DNA of 55,422 bases from JBCBRD01 sp039819785 (GTDB lineage Bacteria; Pseudomonadota; Alphaproteobacteria; Rhizobiales; Hyphomicrobiaceae), in NCBI GenBank assembly GCA_039819785.1, contig JBCBRH010000030.1, positions 1 through 55,422 on the forward strand, read 5' to 3'. The translations under genes were made by a program, and so were the position numbers. The notes below the pieces were generated by a model. It did not search any database. It was not told where the DNA came from and worked only from the letters and a program-made list of their open reading frames with translations. Position 1 is the first letter of the stretch. Each line of letters opens with the position of its first letter. This document shows positions 1 through 8,578 of the stretch, piece after piece.

Positions 1-7
1 GACCCAC

Positions 8-35
8 AAGGCCGGATGACCACATCCGGCCTTTT
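8..35 (+). terminator. Rho-independent terminator
   Basis: An 11-bp perfect stem (8-18 pairs with 23-33) with a 4-base loop is followed by a T-run on the plus strand. It would end a plus-strand gene lying to the left of the window. Read on the minus strand it has almost no T-run, so it is a weaker terminator for the tRNA gene. Confidence 0.7.
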
Positions 36-65
36 CATATTTGACAACTGACATCTGGAAAACAT

Positions 66-141
<76 letters not shown>

Positions 142-237
142 TGACCAGATCACGTGTGCCGCGCAGTTGGCTGGCCTAGCATCTGATTGGAGGTGTGTCC
201 AGCGCGACCGGGTCTGCTAAGCGTTGGCTTTCGTGAC

Positions 238-987
238 TTAGCTTCGGGACATGTTGGCCAGCATTCGGTTGAGCCAAAGCCAAATGGCGACGAATGGAAA
301 GACGAGCGTTGCAAGCGCGGCACCGCTGGCGATGGCGCGGACGTCAAGCGCTCCGCCGGTCGGTGCAGAGAACATATCGACGCCCCAGAGCAAGAGTCCA
401 CCGAAGCATGCTGTGAGTGTCGCAAGGCCCCAGATGGTTGGAAGCGTTGGTGTGCGTTTCGTGTCAGGAGAAGCGTTCACAACAACGAGGGCTGTTGCGT
501 AGCCCATAAGCGCCGTCAACGCAGTACCTCCAATCGTGCTGCCCGCGAGCAGATCGAAAATGACGCACAGGATGAAAACCGTCATGGGTCCAAGTGCGGA
601 TGACTGATGCGCGGCCCAGTAAGTCACGGCCATCGGTAGAATGAGAGCCGTGGCGACCATGACGGCTGTCTGGTCAGTGGCGGTTGCGGCTTTGAAGCTG
701 TCGAAGCCCCAGATGGTGGGCATGCCCGCGCCTACCAACGGCGCTTGAAGGCCCGCTCCTCCTGGCCAGGTTTGCGCGGACCAGAACCCATCGGACCAGA
801 CGCCGGTCCATTTGAGAACAATTGCGAGGCTTCCGGCCGTATCGGGCATGAGCAACACAAGGGCGAGACCGCAAAGACTGACTGGGGCCGCGATGGTCGC
901 GCCTATGGAGGCCTGCGCCGAGGCATTGCGAGGTCTGGCAGGTCGGCGAGCGTCAGTGGCTGTCAGGTTTATGCCCGTTGCGCGCAT
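238..987 (-). CDS. mreD: Rod shape-determining protein MreD (probable)
   Basis: Probable MreD, an integral membrane protein that works with MreC, RodA and PBP2 in the elongasome directing lateral peptidoglycan synthesis. The 249-residue product is very hydrophobic, with several predicted membrane segments, for example around residues 32-60, 105-150 and 180-240. The assignment rests mainly on position: its ATG shares one base with the mreC stop (TGATG), which implies translational coupling. MreD sequences are poorly conserved and this one is longer than the usual 160-190 residues, partly because of a polar N-terminal stretch of about 28 residues. Another multi-pass membrane protein cannot be excluded. 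The gene is followed by tRNA-Lys, not by the usual mrdA and rodA. Confidence 0.75.
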   Translation of the reverse strand: MRATGINLTATDARRPARPRNASAQASIGATIAAPVSLCGLALVLLMPDTAGSLAIVLKWTGVWSDGFWSAQTWPGGAGLQAPLVGAGMPTIWGFDSFKAATATDQTAVMVATALILPMAVTYWAAHQSSALGPMTVFILCVIFDLLAGSTIGGTALTALMGYATALVVVNASPDTKRTPTLPTIWGLATLTACFGGLLLWGVDMFSAPTGGALDVRAIASGAALATLVFPFVAIWLWLNRMLANMSRS

Positions 988-2024
988 CAGTTCTGTCCCC
1001 GGTGTGTTGCGGAGACTTGAGGTGTTGGCCCTTTGGCGGGAGGGGGGATGGAGCCCGTGGTTGCAGGCGGTGCGGCACGTATGAGATCATTTTCTTGCAT
1101 GCTGACAATGGCCGGTGAAAATTCTAAGACACTGACAAACCGTAATTCCGCGCCCGATAAAAACGGCTGGACCAGCAAATTGTTGCCACGCTGGACCACC
1201 CGGCCGATCCGGAGACCACGCGGCAATCGCCCGCGATTTCCCGATGTGACGACCAGATCACCATCGCCTGTTTGGCGCAGGTCCCATGGTGCCATGTCCA
1301 AGAGCATGTTCGCCCCACCCTGGCCGATGATACGCGCGCGCTTTCGAGACGTCCCGACGAGAACATCGACGGTGACACGTTTTTCCGTGAGAAGCCGGAC
1401 AATCGCGCTTTGACCGGTTGTCGTGAGGATGGTTCCGATCAGGCCTTGAGCGGAGACGACCGGCTGGCCAGTGACGCGACCGGCGTTGGCGCCTGCGGCG
1501 ATGATGAGTCTGCGATGACGTGGATCGGCTGCTTGCCCAACGACTTCGGCCGTTGAGAAACCAAGGTTCGGAACGGTCACGACTTCCGCCAGTTTTGCCA
1601 GCTCGCTGAGCTTTTGTTCAAGTTCCTCGGCGCGCACCTGCCAGACTTCAAGCTCGGCCACGCGACGGCGCAATGTCGAGATGATTTCGGCTTCATTGCC
1701 CGACTGCCGATACGTCGTCCAAGTGTCTTGCAGTGCGGTGATGGGCCGTTTGATTATGGAAAGAACGGGGACAGCCAGATCGTAGGCTTTGACGCGAACC
1801 TGTTGAATGAAGGTCTGGGAAACGGAGGCGCTGTCCGAACTTGCGTCCCGAATGGCAGAGCTGGTGACTGTTCCGGTGAGTGGGCTCGTAACTTGGCTGA
1901 CAACGAGACACAGCGAGAAGACCAAAGCGAGACCGAGGGATGTCCAGCGCCACCGGTTGCGCCTTTGCGCGTCGGCCTCGCCTGTGAACAGGTTCGCCTG
2001 CCTATGCAGTACGCTTCTACGCAA
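987..2024 (-). CDS. mreC: Rod shape-determining protein MreC
   Basis: MreC is a bitopic inner-membrane protein whose periplasmic domain assembles the cell-wall elongation machinery. The 345-residue product has a basic N-terminus, one membrane segment (about residues 28-45), a coiled-coil stretch (about 115-150, rich in Leu, Glu and Arg) and a beta-rich C-terminal domain with the MreC pattern around GQPVVSAQGLIG and the later GDGDLVVTSGNRG. The tail is Pro-rich. No ATG lies near the 5' end; the frame opens with TTG directly after an in-frame TAG, preceded by a GGGGG purine run about 8 bases upstream, so TTG 2024 is the likely start, though this is not certain. No mreB precedes it; instead there are palindromic repeats. 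Confidence 0.87.
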   Translation of the reverse strand: MRRSVLHRQANLFTGEADAQRRNRWRWTSLGLALVFSLCLVVSQVTSPLTGTVTSSAIRDASSDSASVSQTFIQQVRVKAYDLAVPVLSIIKRPITALQDTWTTYRQSGNEAEIISTLRRRVAELEVWQVRAEELEQKLSELAKLAEVVTVPNLGFSTAEVVGQAADPRHRRLIIAAGANAGRVTGQPVVSAQGLIGTILTTTGQSAIVRLLTEKRVTVDVLVGTSRKRARIIGQGGANMLLDMAPWDLRQTGDGDLVVTSGNRGRLPRGLRIGRVVQRGNNLLVQPFLSGAELRFVSVLEFSPAIVSMQENDLIRAAPPATTGSIPPPAKGPTPQVSATHRGQN

Positions 2025-2180
2025 CTATGCAACCCCCTGGAGTGCTTTTGGAAAACTCGTTCCATAGGCCATCCCAAACACTCTAGTGCAGAGACTTTTG
2101 CAAATCGATATTAATTCCGCAGGGGTCGCTTTTTATCTGCAAAGCTTGGTGTTCGATTTTTTGCGCTGACGGCGCTTGCA

Positions 2181-2285
2181 TTAGAGCCTGTTTGCTTTTG
2201 GTGGACCAGCAAAGCAGGCTCTAAGTTCTTGATTTGGAGCATGTTCCGGGCGGAAAACCGCGTGCACTTTTCCTGAACATGCTCT
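2181..2285. repeat. Twin palindromic intergenic repeat (RIME/REP-like)
   Basis: Two adjacent imperfect palindromes. The first, 2181-2224, pairs TTAGAGCCTG plus TTTGCT with AGCAAA and CAGGCTCTAA, with one bulged base, around an 11-base loop. The second, 2237-2284, pairs GAGCATGTTC with GAACATGCTC and contains an inner GCGG-AAAA-CCGC hairpin. Two large palindromes side by side is the arrangement described for Rhizobium intergenic mosaic elements, but I cannot confirm family membership without a search. A partial copy of the first palindrome lies at 40972-41001. The second palindrome ends at the stop codon of the neighbouring minus-strand gene. Confidence 0.7.
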
Positions 2286-3090
2286 AGCGGGCCGTGGTGC
2301 GATGCGAGTTGCGAGCCAAGAGCCCGACGGCTCCGGCAAAGAACTTCAACCGGTTTGGGGTGCGATAGTCCTTCCAATCGGTGTTAGCTGGGAAGGCATA
2401 ACCCCAGGGTCCAGGGCTTGATGGGCGCTCAATGAACGGTCGCTCCCAGTAATCGAGTAGCAGGCTACCGTTTGCGGTCCGGATACGGGCTTCGAAGCTG
2501 CCACCATACCACCCGGCGCCAGGCTGCCTGAGCGTTGTCTGTGTGCCGGCCATGAATTCAATTGCCGGGATGTGGTCGCGGTTGGCGTCCACATAGCCCG
2601 TATCCTGGATGAGGCACTTTTTCTGTGATGGGGTGGCGTACCTCAGTCTGCCCCGGGTTTTGAGCTCCTCTAGCAGGTGAGCCCCTTGTGCAAGGCAATC
2701 TGCGGCCAGCGAGTACGTGACCACGTATTGTTGCCCGGCCCGAGGGTTGGATTGGACGATATGGATTTCGTCGATCGCGAGTGTGGCCAGATAGACGATG
2801 AGCTCATTGGTCGTTGCTGCCCCTCGGATTTCCAATAGGCTGGGATATGATGCCGGCATGGGATGGCGGACAAAGGCGGCCACGGCGTTTGCGCGGTCTG
2901 CTTCGATCTGATCTGCAGTCGCGTGCCTTTCGAAATAGAGCCCCATGGGGAAGGCAATGATGGTCAGGAATATGGCCAGCGACACCCATCTTTGATGCCG
3001 AAGGGACTGGATGGATCGCCAGGCCGCAAACGCCATCAGCAGCCAGAATGCGGCTGTGACGACAACAAGTGGGATGAGAACAATCCACAT
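2284..3090 (-). CDS. Hypothetical membrane protein, 268 residues
   Basis: I do not recognise a family. The product begins with two predicted membrane helices (about residues 2-24 and 36-53), followed by a soluble domain of about 210 residues that should face one side of the inner membrane. That domain has two cysteines about 24 residues apart (in DCLAQG and KKCLIQD) and many aromatic residues near the C-terminus (WYGGSF, LLDYWERPF). Codon use looks like that of its neighbours, and the frame fills the space between rpoD and the twin palindromes. It is a single gene with no obvious operon partner. The stop codon lies in the arm of the downstream palindrome, which may act as a transcription end signal. 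Confidence 0.7.
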   Translation of the reverse strand: MWIVLIPLVVVTAAFWLLMAFAAWRSIQSLRHQRWVSLAIFLTIIAFPMGLYFERHATADQIEADRANAVAAFVRHPMPASYPSLLEIRGAATTNELIVYLATLAIDEIHIVQSNPRAGQQYVVTYSLAADCLAQGAHLLEELKTRGRLRYATPSQKKCLIQDTGYVDANRDHIPAIEFMAGTQTTLRQPGAGWYGGSFEARIRTANGSLLLDYWERPFIERPSSPGPWGYAFPANTDWKDYRTPNRLKFFAGAVGLLARNSHRTTAR

Positions 3091-3256
3091 ACAACTGAGC
3101 CTCTGGCGAGTGTGCGCGAGGCTTCAATTGAACGCTTGGGAAGTTACTGGAGTGTTATGGTGCTGGTGTTTTCGACGGATGACCGGAGACGTGCTGTGGC
3201 CCTCGAAGTGGATGACGGGTATGCCGCCAAGCGCTTTTCGAGGGCCATCGTTGTCA

Positions 3257-5302
3257 TCAGCTGTCCAGGAACGAACGCAGTTTGCGCGAACGGCTGGGGT
3301 GCTTGAGCTTCCGAAGGGCCTTGGCTTCGATCTGACGGATGCGCTCACGTGTGACAGAGAACTGTTGGCCGACTTCTTCAAGTGTGTGGTCGGTGTTCAT
3401 ACCGATGCCAAACCTCATGCGAAGAACGCGTTCTTCACGCGGCGTCAAAGAAGCCAGAACCCGTGTTGTGGTCTCGCGAAGGTTGGACTGGATTGCTGCA
3501 TCGATCGGGAGAACAGCATTCCGGTCTTCAATGAAGTCGCCGAGATGGCTGTCTTCCTCGTCACCGATCGGCGTTTCCAGTGAAATCGGTTCCTTCGCAA
3601 TCTTGAGAACCTTGCGGACTTTCTCAAGCGGCATGGCCAGCTTCTCGGCGAGCTCTTCCGGTGTCGGCTCGCGACCGATTTCGTGGAGCATCTGACGTGA
3701 TGTGCGGACGATCTTGTTGATCGTCTCAATCATGTGCACGGGGATACGAATGGTGCGGGCCTGGTCAGCAATCGACCGGGTGATGGCCTGCCGGATCCAC
3801 CACGTCGCGTAGGTGGAGAATTTATAGCCGCGCCGATATTCGAATTTGTCGACGGCCTTCATCAAGCCGATGTTGCCTTCCTGGATTAAATCGAGGAACT
3901 GCAGACCGCGGTTGGTATACTTCTTCGCAATCGAGATCACGAGCCGCAGGTTGGCTTCGACCATTTCCTTTTTCGCCTGCCGGGCTTCGCGCTCGCCTTT
4001 TTGCACCGCGCGGACGATCCGGCGGAACTCTGGGATTTCAAGCCCTGTTTCGGTTGCCAGCTCGTGGATTTCACCGCGGATCTGGGCGATCTGGCTGCGG
4101 TCGCCGTCGATGAAGGATGACCACTTCTTGTTGAGTTTGGCGACGCGGTCGAGCCAGGTTTGGTCCAACTCGTTTCCGAAATACTCGTCAATGAAAGCCT
4201 GCCGCGGAACGCCGTAGCTGTCACCAAGACGCATCAGGCGGCCTTCCAACTGGATTAACCGTTTGTTGATCGCGTAAAGCTGTTCGACGAGGCTCTCGAT
4301 CCTGTTGTTGTTCAGCGAGAGGCTCTTTACGTCGGCGACGATTTCGTCGCGCAATTTGTCGTAGGCTTTTTGTTGCTGGCGTGTGCCGGTTTCGCCCGTC
4401 AGCTGTTGCTCGATCTTCTTGTCTTGCTGCTTGCGGAGCTTTTTATAGTTCGACGCGATGTTGTCGAAGGTTTCCAGCACCTTCGGCTTCAGTTCGGCTT
4501 CCATCGCCGCCAACGACAGGGCGTTCTCGTATTCGTCATCGTCTTCGTCGCTGTCGCTATCGCCTTCCGCCTGTCCTTCCGCTGGGGCGGCACCATCTTT
4601 TGCCGGCGCAGCCGTAGCTTCACCTGCGGCTGCTGGTTGCGTGCCTTCAAGTGCGGAGGCTGGCGCGTTGGGGTTCACCGGTGGGGCGTTCTTGGCTTCA
4701 GGGCCTTCATACGTGGCTTCAAGATCGATGATGTCGCGAAGAAGAATGCGGCCATCGTTGAGTTCGTCGCGCCAAATGATGATGGCCTGGAACGTCAAAG
4801 GGCTTTCGCACAACCCGGCGATCATCGCCTCGCGACCAGCCTCGATGCGTTTGGCGATCGCGATCTCGCCTTCGCGCGACAGCAGCTCAACGGAGCCCAT
4901 TTCACGCAGGTACATTCGCACCGGGTCGTCGGTACGTTCTGCCTGTTCGGATTTCGCTGGTGTGGTCGAAGGGACTTTGTTCTGCGTTGTTACGGCGCGG
5001 CTGCCGCTGGCGGCGGCGTCAACGGGTTCGGCGTCGCTTTCCTCGCCGTCTTCGTCGCCCTCCTCCTCGGATTCGACAACATTAATGCCCATGTCAGATA
5101 GCGTGGAGTAGAGGTCTTCGATCTGGTCCGATGAGACTTCTTCCGAGGGGAGTACGGTGTTTAGTTCTTCGTAGGTGACATATCCGCGTGCCTTGCCTGC
5201 TTTGATGAAGCGTTTGACCGCGCTGTCGGACATATCAAGAAGCGGACCGTCGCGCTCTGCGTGGTCAGCGCCCGTTGCTTCTTTTTCCTGTGCTTTTGCC
5301 AT
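3257..5302 (-). CDS. rpoD: RNA polymerase primary sigma factor RpoD
   Basis: The housekeeping sigma-70 factor, which directs core RNA polymerase to most promoters. About 681 residues. Region 1.1 is visible as LLDMSDSAVKRFIKAGKARG; then comes a long acidic, Ala/Pro-rich non-conserved region (about 185-270); region 2 has the promoter-melting and -10 recognition sequence SIADQARTIRIPVHM; region 4.2 has the -35 recognition helix SVTRERIRQIEAKALRK. A longer frame starts at 5317, but the ATG at 5302 is preferred: it has GGAAAA about 4-9 bases upstream, and starting there resembles rhizobial RpoD proteins as I recall them. The gene follows dnaG, as in many proteobacterial macromolecular-synthesis operons, but with a 435-bp gap that suggests its own promoter. 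Confidence 0.97.
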   Translation of the reverse strand: MAKAQEKEATGADHAERDGPLLDMSDSAVKRFIKAGKARGYVTYEELNTVLPSEEVSSDQIEDLYSTLSDMGINVVESEEEGDEDGEESDAEPVDAAASGSRAVTTQNKVPSTTPAKSEQAERTDDPVRMYLREMGSVELLSREGEIAIAKRIEAGREAMIAGLCESPLTFQAIIIWRDELNDGRILLRDIIDLEATYEGPEAKNAPPVNPNAPASALEGTQPAAAGEATAAPAKDGAAPAEGQAEGDSDSDEDDDEYENALSLAAMEAELKPKVLETFDNIASNYKKLRKQQDKKIEQQLTGETGTRQQQKAYDKLRDEIVADVKSLSLNNNRIESLVEQLYAINKRLIQLEGRLMRLGDSYGVPRQAFIDEYFGNELDQTWLDRVAKLNKKWSSFIDGDRSQIAQIRGEIHELATETGLEIPEFRRIVRAVQKGEREARQAKKEMVEANLRLVISIAKKYTNRGLQFLDLIQEGNIGLMKAVDKFEYRRGYKFSTYATWWIRQAITRSIADQARTIRIPVHMIETINKIVRTSRQMLHEIGREPTPEELAEKLAMPLEKVRKVLKIAKEPISLETPIGDEEDSHLGDFIEDRNAVLPIDAAIQSNLRETTTRVLASLTPREERVLRMRFGIGMNTDHTLEEVGQQFSVTRERIRQIEAKALRKLKHPSRSRKLRSFLDS

Positions 5303-5737
5303 TGTTTTCCAATCCATTCAGAATGTTGGGCCGCCCGGACAGGCTGATCTGCTTCACGCGGCGCGCGTGTTCTTCAGGCTGAGCGCAACTTGCTTGGCTT
5401 TCCCTTGGTTTCCGCATCCAACGGGGTCGTCAAACAGTCTGGACCGCGCCAACGCGTGATCTCTCTCAGGCCTTTTCCGTGGCGAACGTTCTTTGATTGA
5501 AGAAACCCTTGGCAGCCCGGTGTTGATGCATCCTTTAGGACGCTGATTTGCCCGCTGGCATAACCGGTTTGGATGTCAGGTTTCGACGTCGTGTTTCGGC
5601 TCCACTCAGTTAGATGAGGCAGAACCGCGTCTTTTCAATTCCCCTAGTTTCCTACGTTGGTCCACTAAGCCCGTTTGCACCGATGTCATAGAGGCGCACA
5701 TGGCCTCATAGTCTCGTAGCGTCGTAATTCCCAAGTT
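5303..5737. other. Intergenic region between dnaG and rpoD (435 bp)
   Basis: No convincing gene on either strand. It holds the presumed rpoD promoter region; a heat-shock-like element at 5611-5638 is listed separately. I saw no terminator after dnaG, so read-through from dnaG into rpoD is possible. Confidence 0.5.
5611..5638 (-). promoter_or_regulatory. Possible RpoH (heat-shock) promoter for rpoD
   Basis: On the minus strand TTGAA (5634-5638) is followed after 15 bases by CTCATCTA (5611-5618). This resembles the sigma-32 pattern CTTGAA, 13-15 bases, CCCCATNTA. It would give a leader of about 300 bases before rpoD. In E. coli rpoD is known to have a heat-shock promoter near dnaG; transfer to this organism is inference. 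One short match in 435 bp can arise by chance. Confidence 0.3.
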
Positions 5738-7702
5738 TCAGTCTTCATAGGACAGAGCGCTCTCCGCCAACTCTGATTTGATCTCTTGAATGCGAGCAAA
5801 CGCGGCTTCGTCTTTGGTGTCGTGCCAAGCGCGCTCAGCCGTGGCTAATGCGTTTTGAAGGCTCAAATGACGGTCTTGGAGCTTCAAAGCATGGCTCCAA
5901 CCCAGTTCGACGTCTTGGGGCTCGGTGTCAGGTTCTGCAAATCGGTCGCACCGATGCGTTGCAGCCTTGTCGATGAAATCGAGGTCCGAAACTAATCCCT
6001 TGGACTTGAGATGAGAACGCAATGTGTCGGTGTCAAGGGAATTCTGCGCGGCGTGAGCAGAAAGGAGGGCTTTTTTTAGATTTGCGAGCTTAGGTGATGC
6101 TATTTCGAGACGCGCGATATCTTCAGAGTACTCATCAATCAGCCATGGATGGTTGATCAGAGCTTTAATCAGCAAGGTTTCACGCATGGATGGGGCAGCG
6201 ATTGTGCCTGTCACCATTCGACTATGTATCAGGCTGGCTGTCCGCTGGGGCTCCAGCCAGGGCGTGCGGCTGCGGCCCTGGGGTCCACTTTGCCGTCGTG
6301 ACTGGGCAGGAGCGGTGTAACTCCCACTCATTGTAGCCCGGCTTGCCCCATTTTGGGTTTGGCCAGAGCGGCTTGGCGTGGATGGATAACGTTCAGCGGA
6401 CCGGTTCGCAGTTTGTCTAAAGTTTCGGGACTTGGACCAGGCCTGGTAGAGCCGGTCTTTGATGTTGCGCTGATAGTGTGTGCGGACATCTTGATGTTCG
6501 ATGCGAGCGATCAAAGTGCCTAGCTGGCGCTCCAACTGTGCGCGCCGTTCAGGTGTGTCCCAGGTGCCGGACTGCCATTCCCGGTCAAAGAAGATGTCAG
6601 CGAACGGTTTTGTTGCGGAAATGACGGCTTCAATTGCTTCGGAGCCGCCCTCCTTGATCAGATCGTCGGGGTCTTGCCCATCGGGGAGAAATGCAAACTT
6701 CAGGCTTTGGCCGGGCGCCAGCATATGGATTGCCGTATCGATTGCGCGGTGGGCAGCTTTTTTTCCTGCACTGTCGCCATCAAAGCAAAGCGTGGGTTCG
6801 TCGGTGTAGCGCCACAGAAGCTTGATTTGGTTTTCTGTCAGGGCAGTTCCGAGTGGGGCGACTGCCTCCATAATGCCGACCTGCGCCAACGCAACGACGT
6901 CCATGTAGCCCTCGACGACAAGAATACGGCTGTTGTCATACGAGGGCTTGCGGGCGCGGTGCGCGTTGTAGAGCTGGTGCCCTTTATGGAAGAGCGGGGT
7001 TTCGGGTGAATTGAGGTATTTGGCAGGTTGGTCCTCGGCGAGTGCGCGCCCGCCAAACGCGATCACGCGGCCTTTGATGTCATGAATGGGAAAGATCGCC
7101 CGGTTACGGAACCGGTCGTAGGGTTGGGGGATGTCATCGCCCGCGATGAGGACGCCCATGGTCGCCATTTCCGCCGGGGTGAAGCCGTTTTTGGCCAGAT
7201 GATCCTTCAGTGCGGTTCGCGAATTGGGGGCGTAGCCGATCTGAAAGGTCTCAAGGGTGGCTGGCGACAGCCCGCGCTTTTCCTGCAGATAACTCAGACA
7301 TGCACGGCCCTGCGCACTATATAGCGATGCGACAAAGAATTCGGCTGTCGTATCGAGCAGTCGATGCCATCGGTCGCGTTGTTCTTCAACCTTGGGGTCG
7401 ACCCGCTCCAGCTTCGGTAGGGCAACGCCGGCCTCCTCAGCCAAGCGTGATACGGCTTCGGGGAATGATAACCCCTGTGTGGTCATGAGAAATTTAAAGA
7501 TGTCGCCGTGCTCGCCGGAGGCAAAGCAGTGGTAGAACCCCTTCTGATCATTCACAAAAAACGAAGGTGTTTTCTCGTCCTTGAACGGAGATAAGCCTGC
7601 GAATTCGCGTCCTTTGCGCTTCAAAGGCACGCTGCGCCCGACAACCTGACTGACCGGCAGGCGGGCGCGGATTTCATCGAGAAGTGATGGCGGGTAGCGC
7701 AT
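5738..7702 (-). CDS. dnaG: DNA primase DnaG
   Basis: Synthesises RNA primers at the replication fork together with DnaB helicase. The 654-residue product has the N-terminal CHC2-type domain (about 1-100), the catalytic core with Toprim motifs EGYMD and DGDSAG (about 260-320), and a C-terminal helicase-interaction domain after a Ser/Arg/Pro-rich linker (about 425-490). Of the four zinc ligands found in E. coli DnaG (C40, H43, C61, C64), only the third is kept: the aligned residues here are S38, K41, C59 and S62. The frame extends upstream to 7771, but starting at MRYPPSLLDEI (7702) matches the family. It lies upstream of rpoD and downstream of yqeY, all on the minus strand. Confidence 0.96.
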   Translation of the reverse strand: MRYPPSLLDEIRARLPVSQVVGRSVPLKRKGREFAGLSPFKDEKTPSFFVNDQKGFYHCFASGEHGDIFKFLMTTQGLSFPEAVSRLAEEAGVALPKLERVDPKVEEQRDRWHRLLDTTAEFFVASLYSAQGRACLSYLQEKRGLSPATLETFQIGYAPNSRTALKDHLAKNGFTPAEMATMGVLIAGDDIPQPYDRFRNRAIFPIHDIKGRVIAFGGRALAEDQPAKYLNSPETPLFHKGHQLYNAHRARKPSYDNSRILVVEGYMDVVALAQVGIMEAVAPLGTALTENQIKLLWRYTDEPTLCFDGDSAGKKAAHRAIDTAIHMLAPGQSLKFAFLPDGQDPDDLIKEGGSEAIEAVISATKPFADIFFDREWQSGTWDTPERRAQLERQLGTLIARIEHQDVRTHYQRNIKDRLYQAWSKSRNFRQTANRSAERYPSTPSRSGQTQNGASRATMSGSYTAPAQSRRQSGPQGRSRTPWLEPQRTASLIHSRMVTGTIAAPSMRETLLIKALINHPWLIDEYSEDIARLEIASPKLANLKKALLSAHAAQNSLDTDTLRSHLKSKGLVSDLDFIDKAATHRCDRFAEPDTEPQDVELGWSHALKLQDRHLSLQNALATAERAWHDTKDEAAFARIQEIKSELAESALSYED

Positions 7703-7877
7703 GCGTAACAAGCCCGGGCCGATTTGTGAGCCATACCAAATTGCATGGGCGGCTGGCAGGGCCGCAATCATTGGCGTGATTGAAGGGTGACGTGATTCTC
7801 AGTCCGGGCAGCGTGAAAAATTGGCGCGTTATTACCGAAGTTCACAGGGCGTTTTTGCAGTGCAATTCGATTTACGC

Positions 7878-8345
7878 CTACTTCAGCTTTTCCTTGGCGA
7901 TGGCGCTGGCCTTGGAAAAATCCATCTGTCCGGCATACTTTTCCTTCAGGAAAGCCATGGTCTTACCCATATCCTTCAGGCCACCACACCCCAGTTCGTC
8001 AATGGCCTTTTCGACCGCTTCACGGGTTGAAGCCTCATCCATCTGCTCGGGGAGAAACTCCTGGATGATCACGATTTCAGACGCTTCCTTATCGGCGAGG
8101 TCTTCGCGGCCGCCGGTTGTGTAAGATTCGATCGAGTCGCGCCGCTGCTTAATCATCTTTTGCAGGAGGGCCAGGATTTCTTGATCATCCACCCGGTCCT
8201 TTCCCGTTGCGGTGCCTTTGTCGTCGACGCGGGCTGCAATGTCTCGGTCCTTGATGGCGGCATTGACGAGCCGGAGCGTGGAAAGCCGGGCCTTCTGGCC
8301 AGATTTCATGGCGTCTTTGATGGCAGCATTGAGCTGGTCACGCAT
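7878..8345 (-). CDS. GatB/YqeY domain-containing protein
   Basis: A 155-residue YqeY-family protein, related to the tail domain of GatB, the tRNA amidotransferase subunit that contacts tRNA. The stand-alone proteins are thought to bind tRNA, but their role is not established. The sequence shows the usual helical pattern: MRDQLNAAIKDAMKSGQ at the start, then LRLVNAAIKDRD, the central EFLPEQM, and a C-terminal helical part with GGLKDMGKTMAFLKE and GQMDFSKASAIAKEKL. The start at 8345 has a good GGAG ribosome-binding site 7-8 bases upstream; a longer frame to 8480 has no such support. It is divergent from carA, an arrangement common in alphaproteobacteria, with dnaG downstream. Confidence 0.93.
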   Translation of the reverse strand: MRDQLNAAIKDAMKSGQKARLSTLRLVNAAIKDRDIAARVDDKGTATGKDRVDDQEILALLQKMIKQRRDSIESYTTGGREDLADKEASEIVIIQEFLPEQMDEASTREAVEKAIDELGCGGLKDMGKTMAFLKEKYAGQMDFSKASAIAKEKLK

Positions 8346-8578
8346 GGTTGTCTCCGTGGTTCGTGCCGGTTGTTCAGCTGCTGGGTTTAGAGCCGCGCAG
8401 GGCGGCCAGCAAGGGCCAGTGATGTCTGACTTGTGGGGTGCCGCCCGGCGGCATCGCCGTGGCATCGCTGTCGCGGGCATTCCAATCCACGTTATTTCCG
8501 CTTAGGTTCAGGCCGGTTTGCGCAGTCTGTCAGGCAAAACTGCAGCACCTCACCTTATTTCACGAGCGGGAACGTCAT

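Noticed and set aside
4370..5111. Long open frames on the plus strand inside rpoD (243 and 217 residues)
   Set aside because: Antisense shadows of the high-GC acidic region of rpoD. Low-complexity Ser/Arg/Phe-rich translations, no ribosome-binding site, and the opposite strand is clearly coding.
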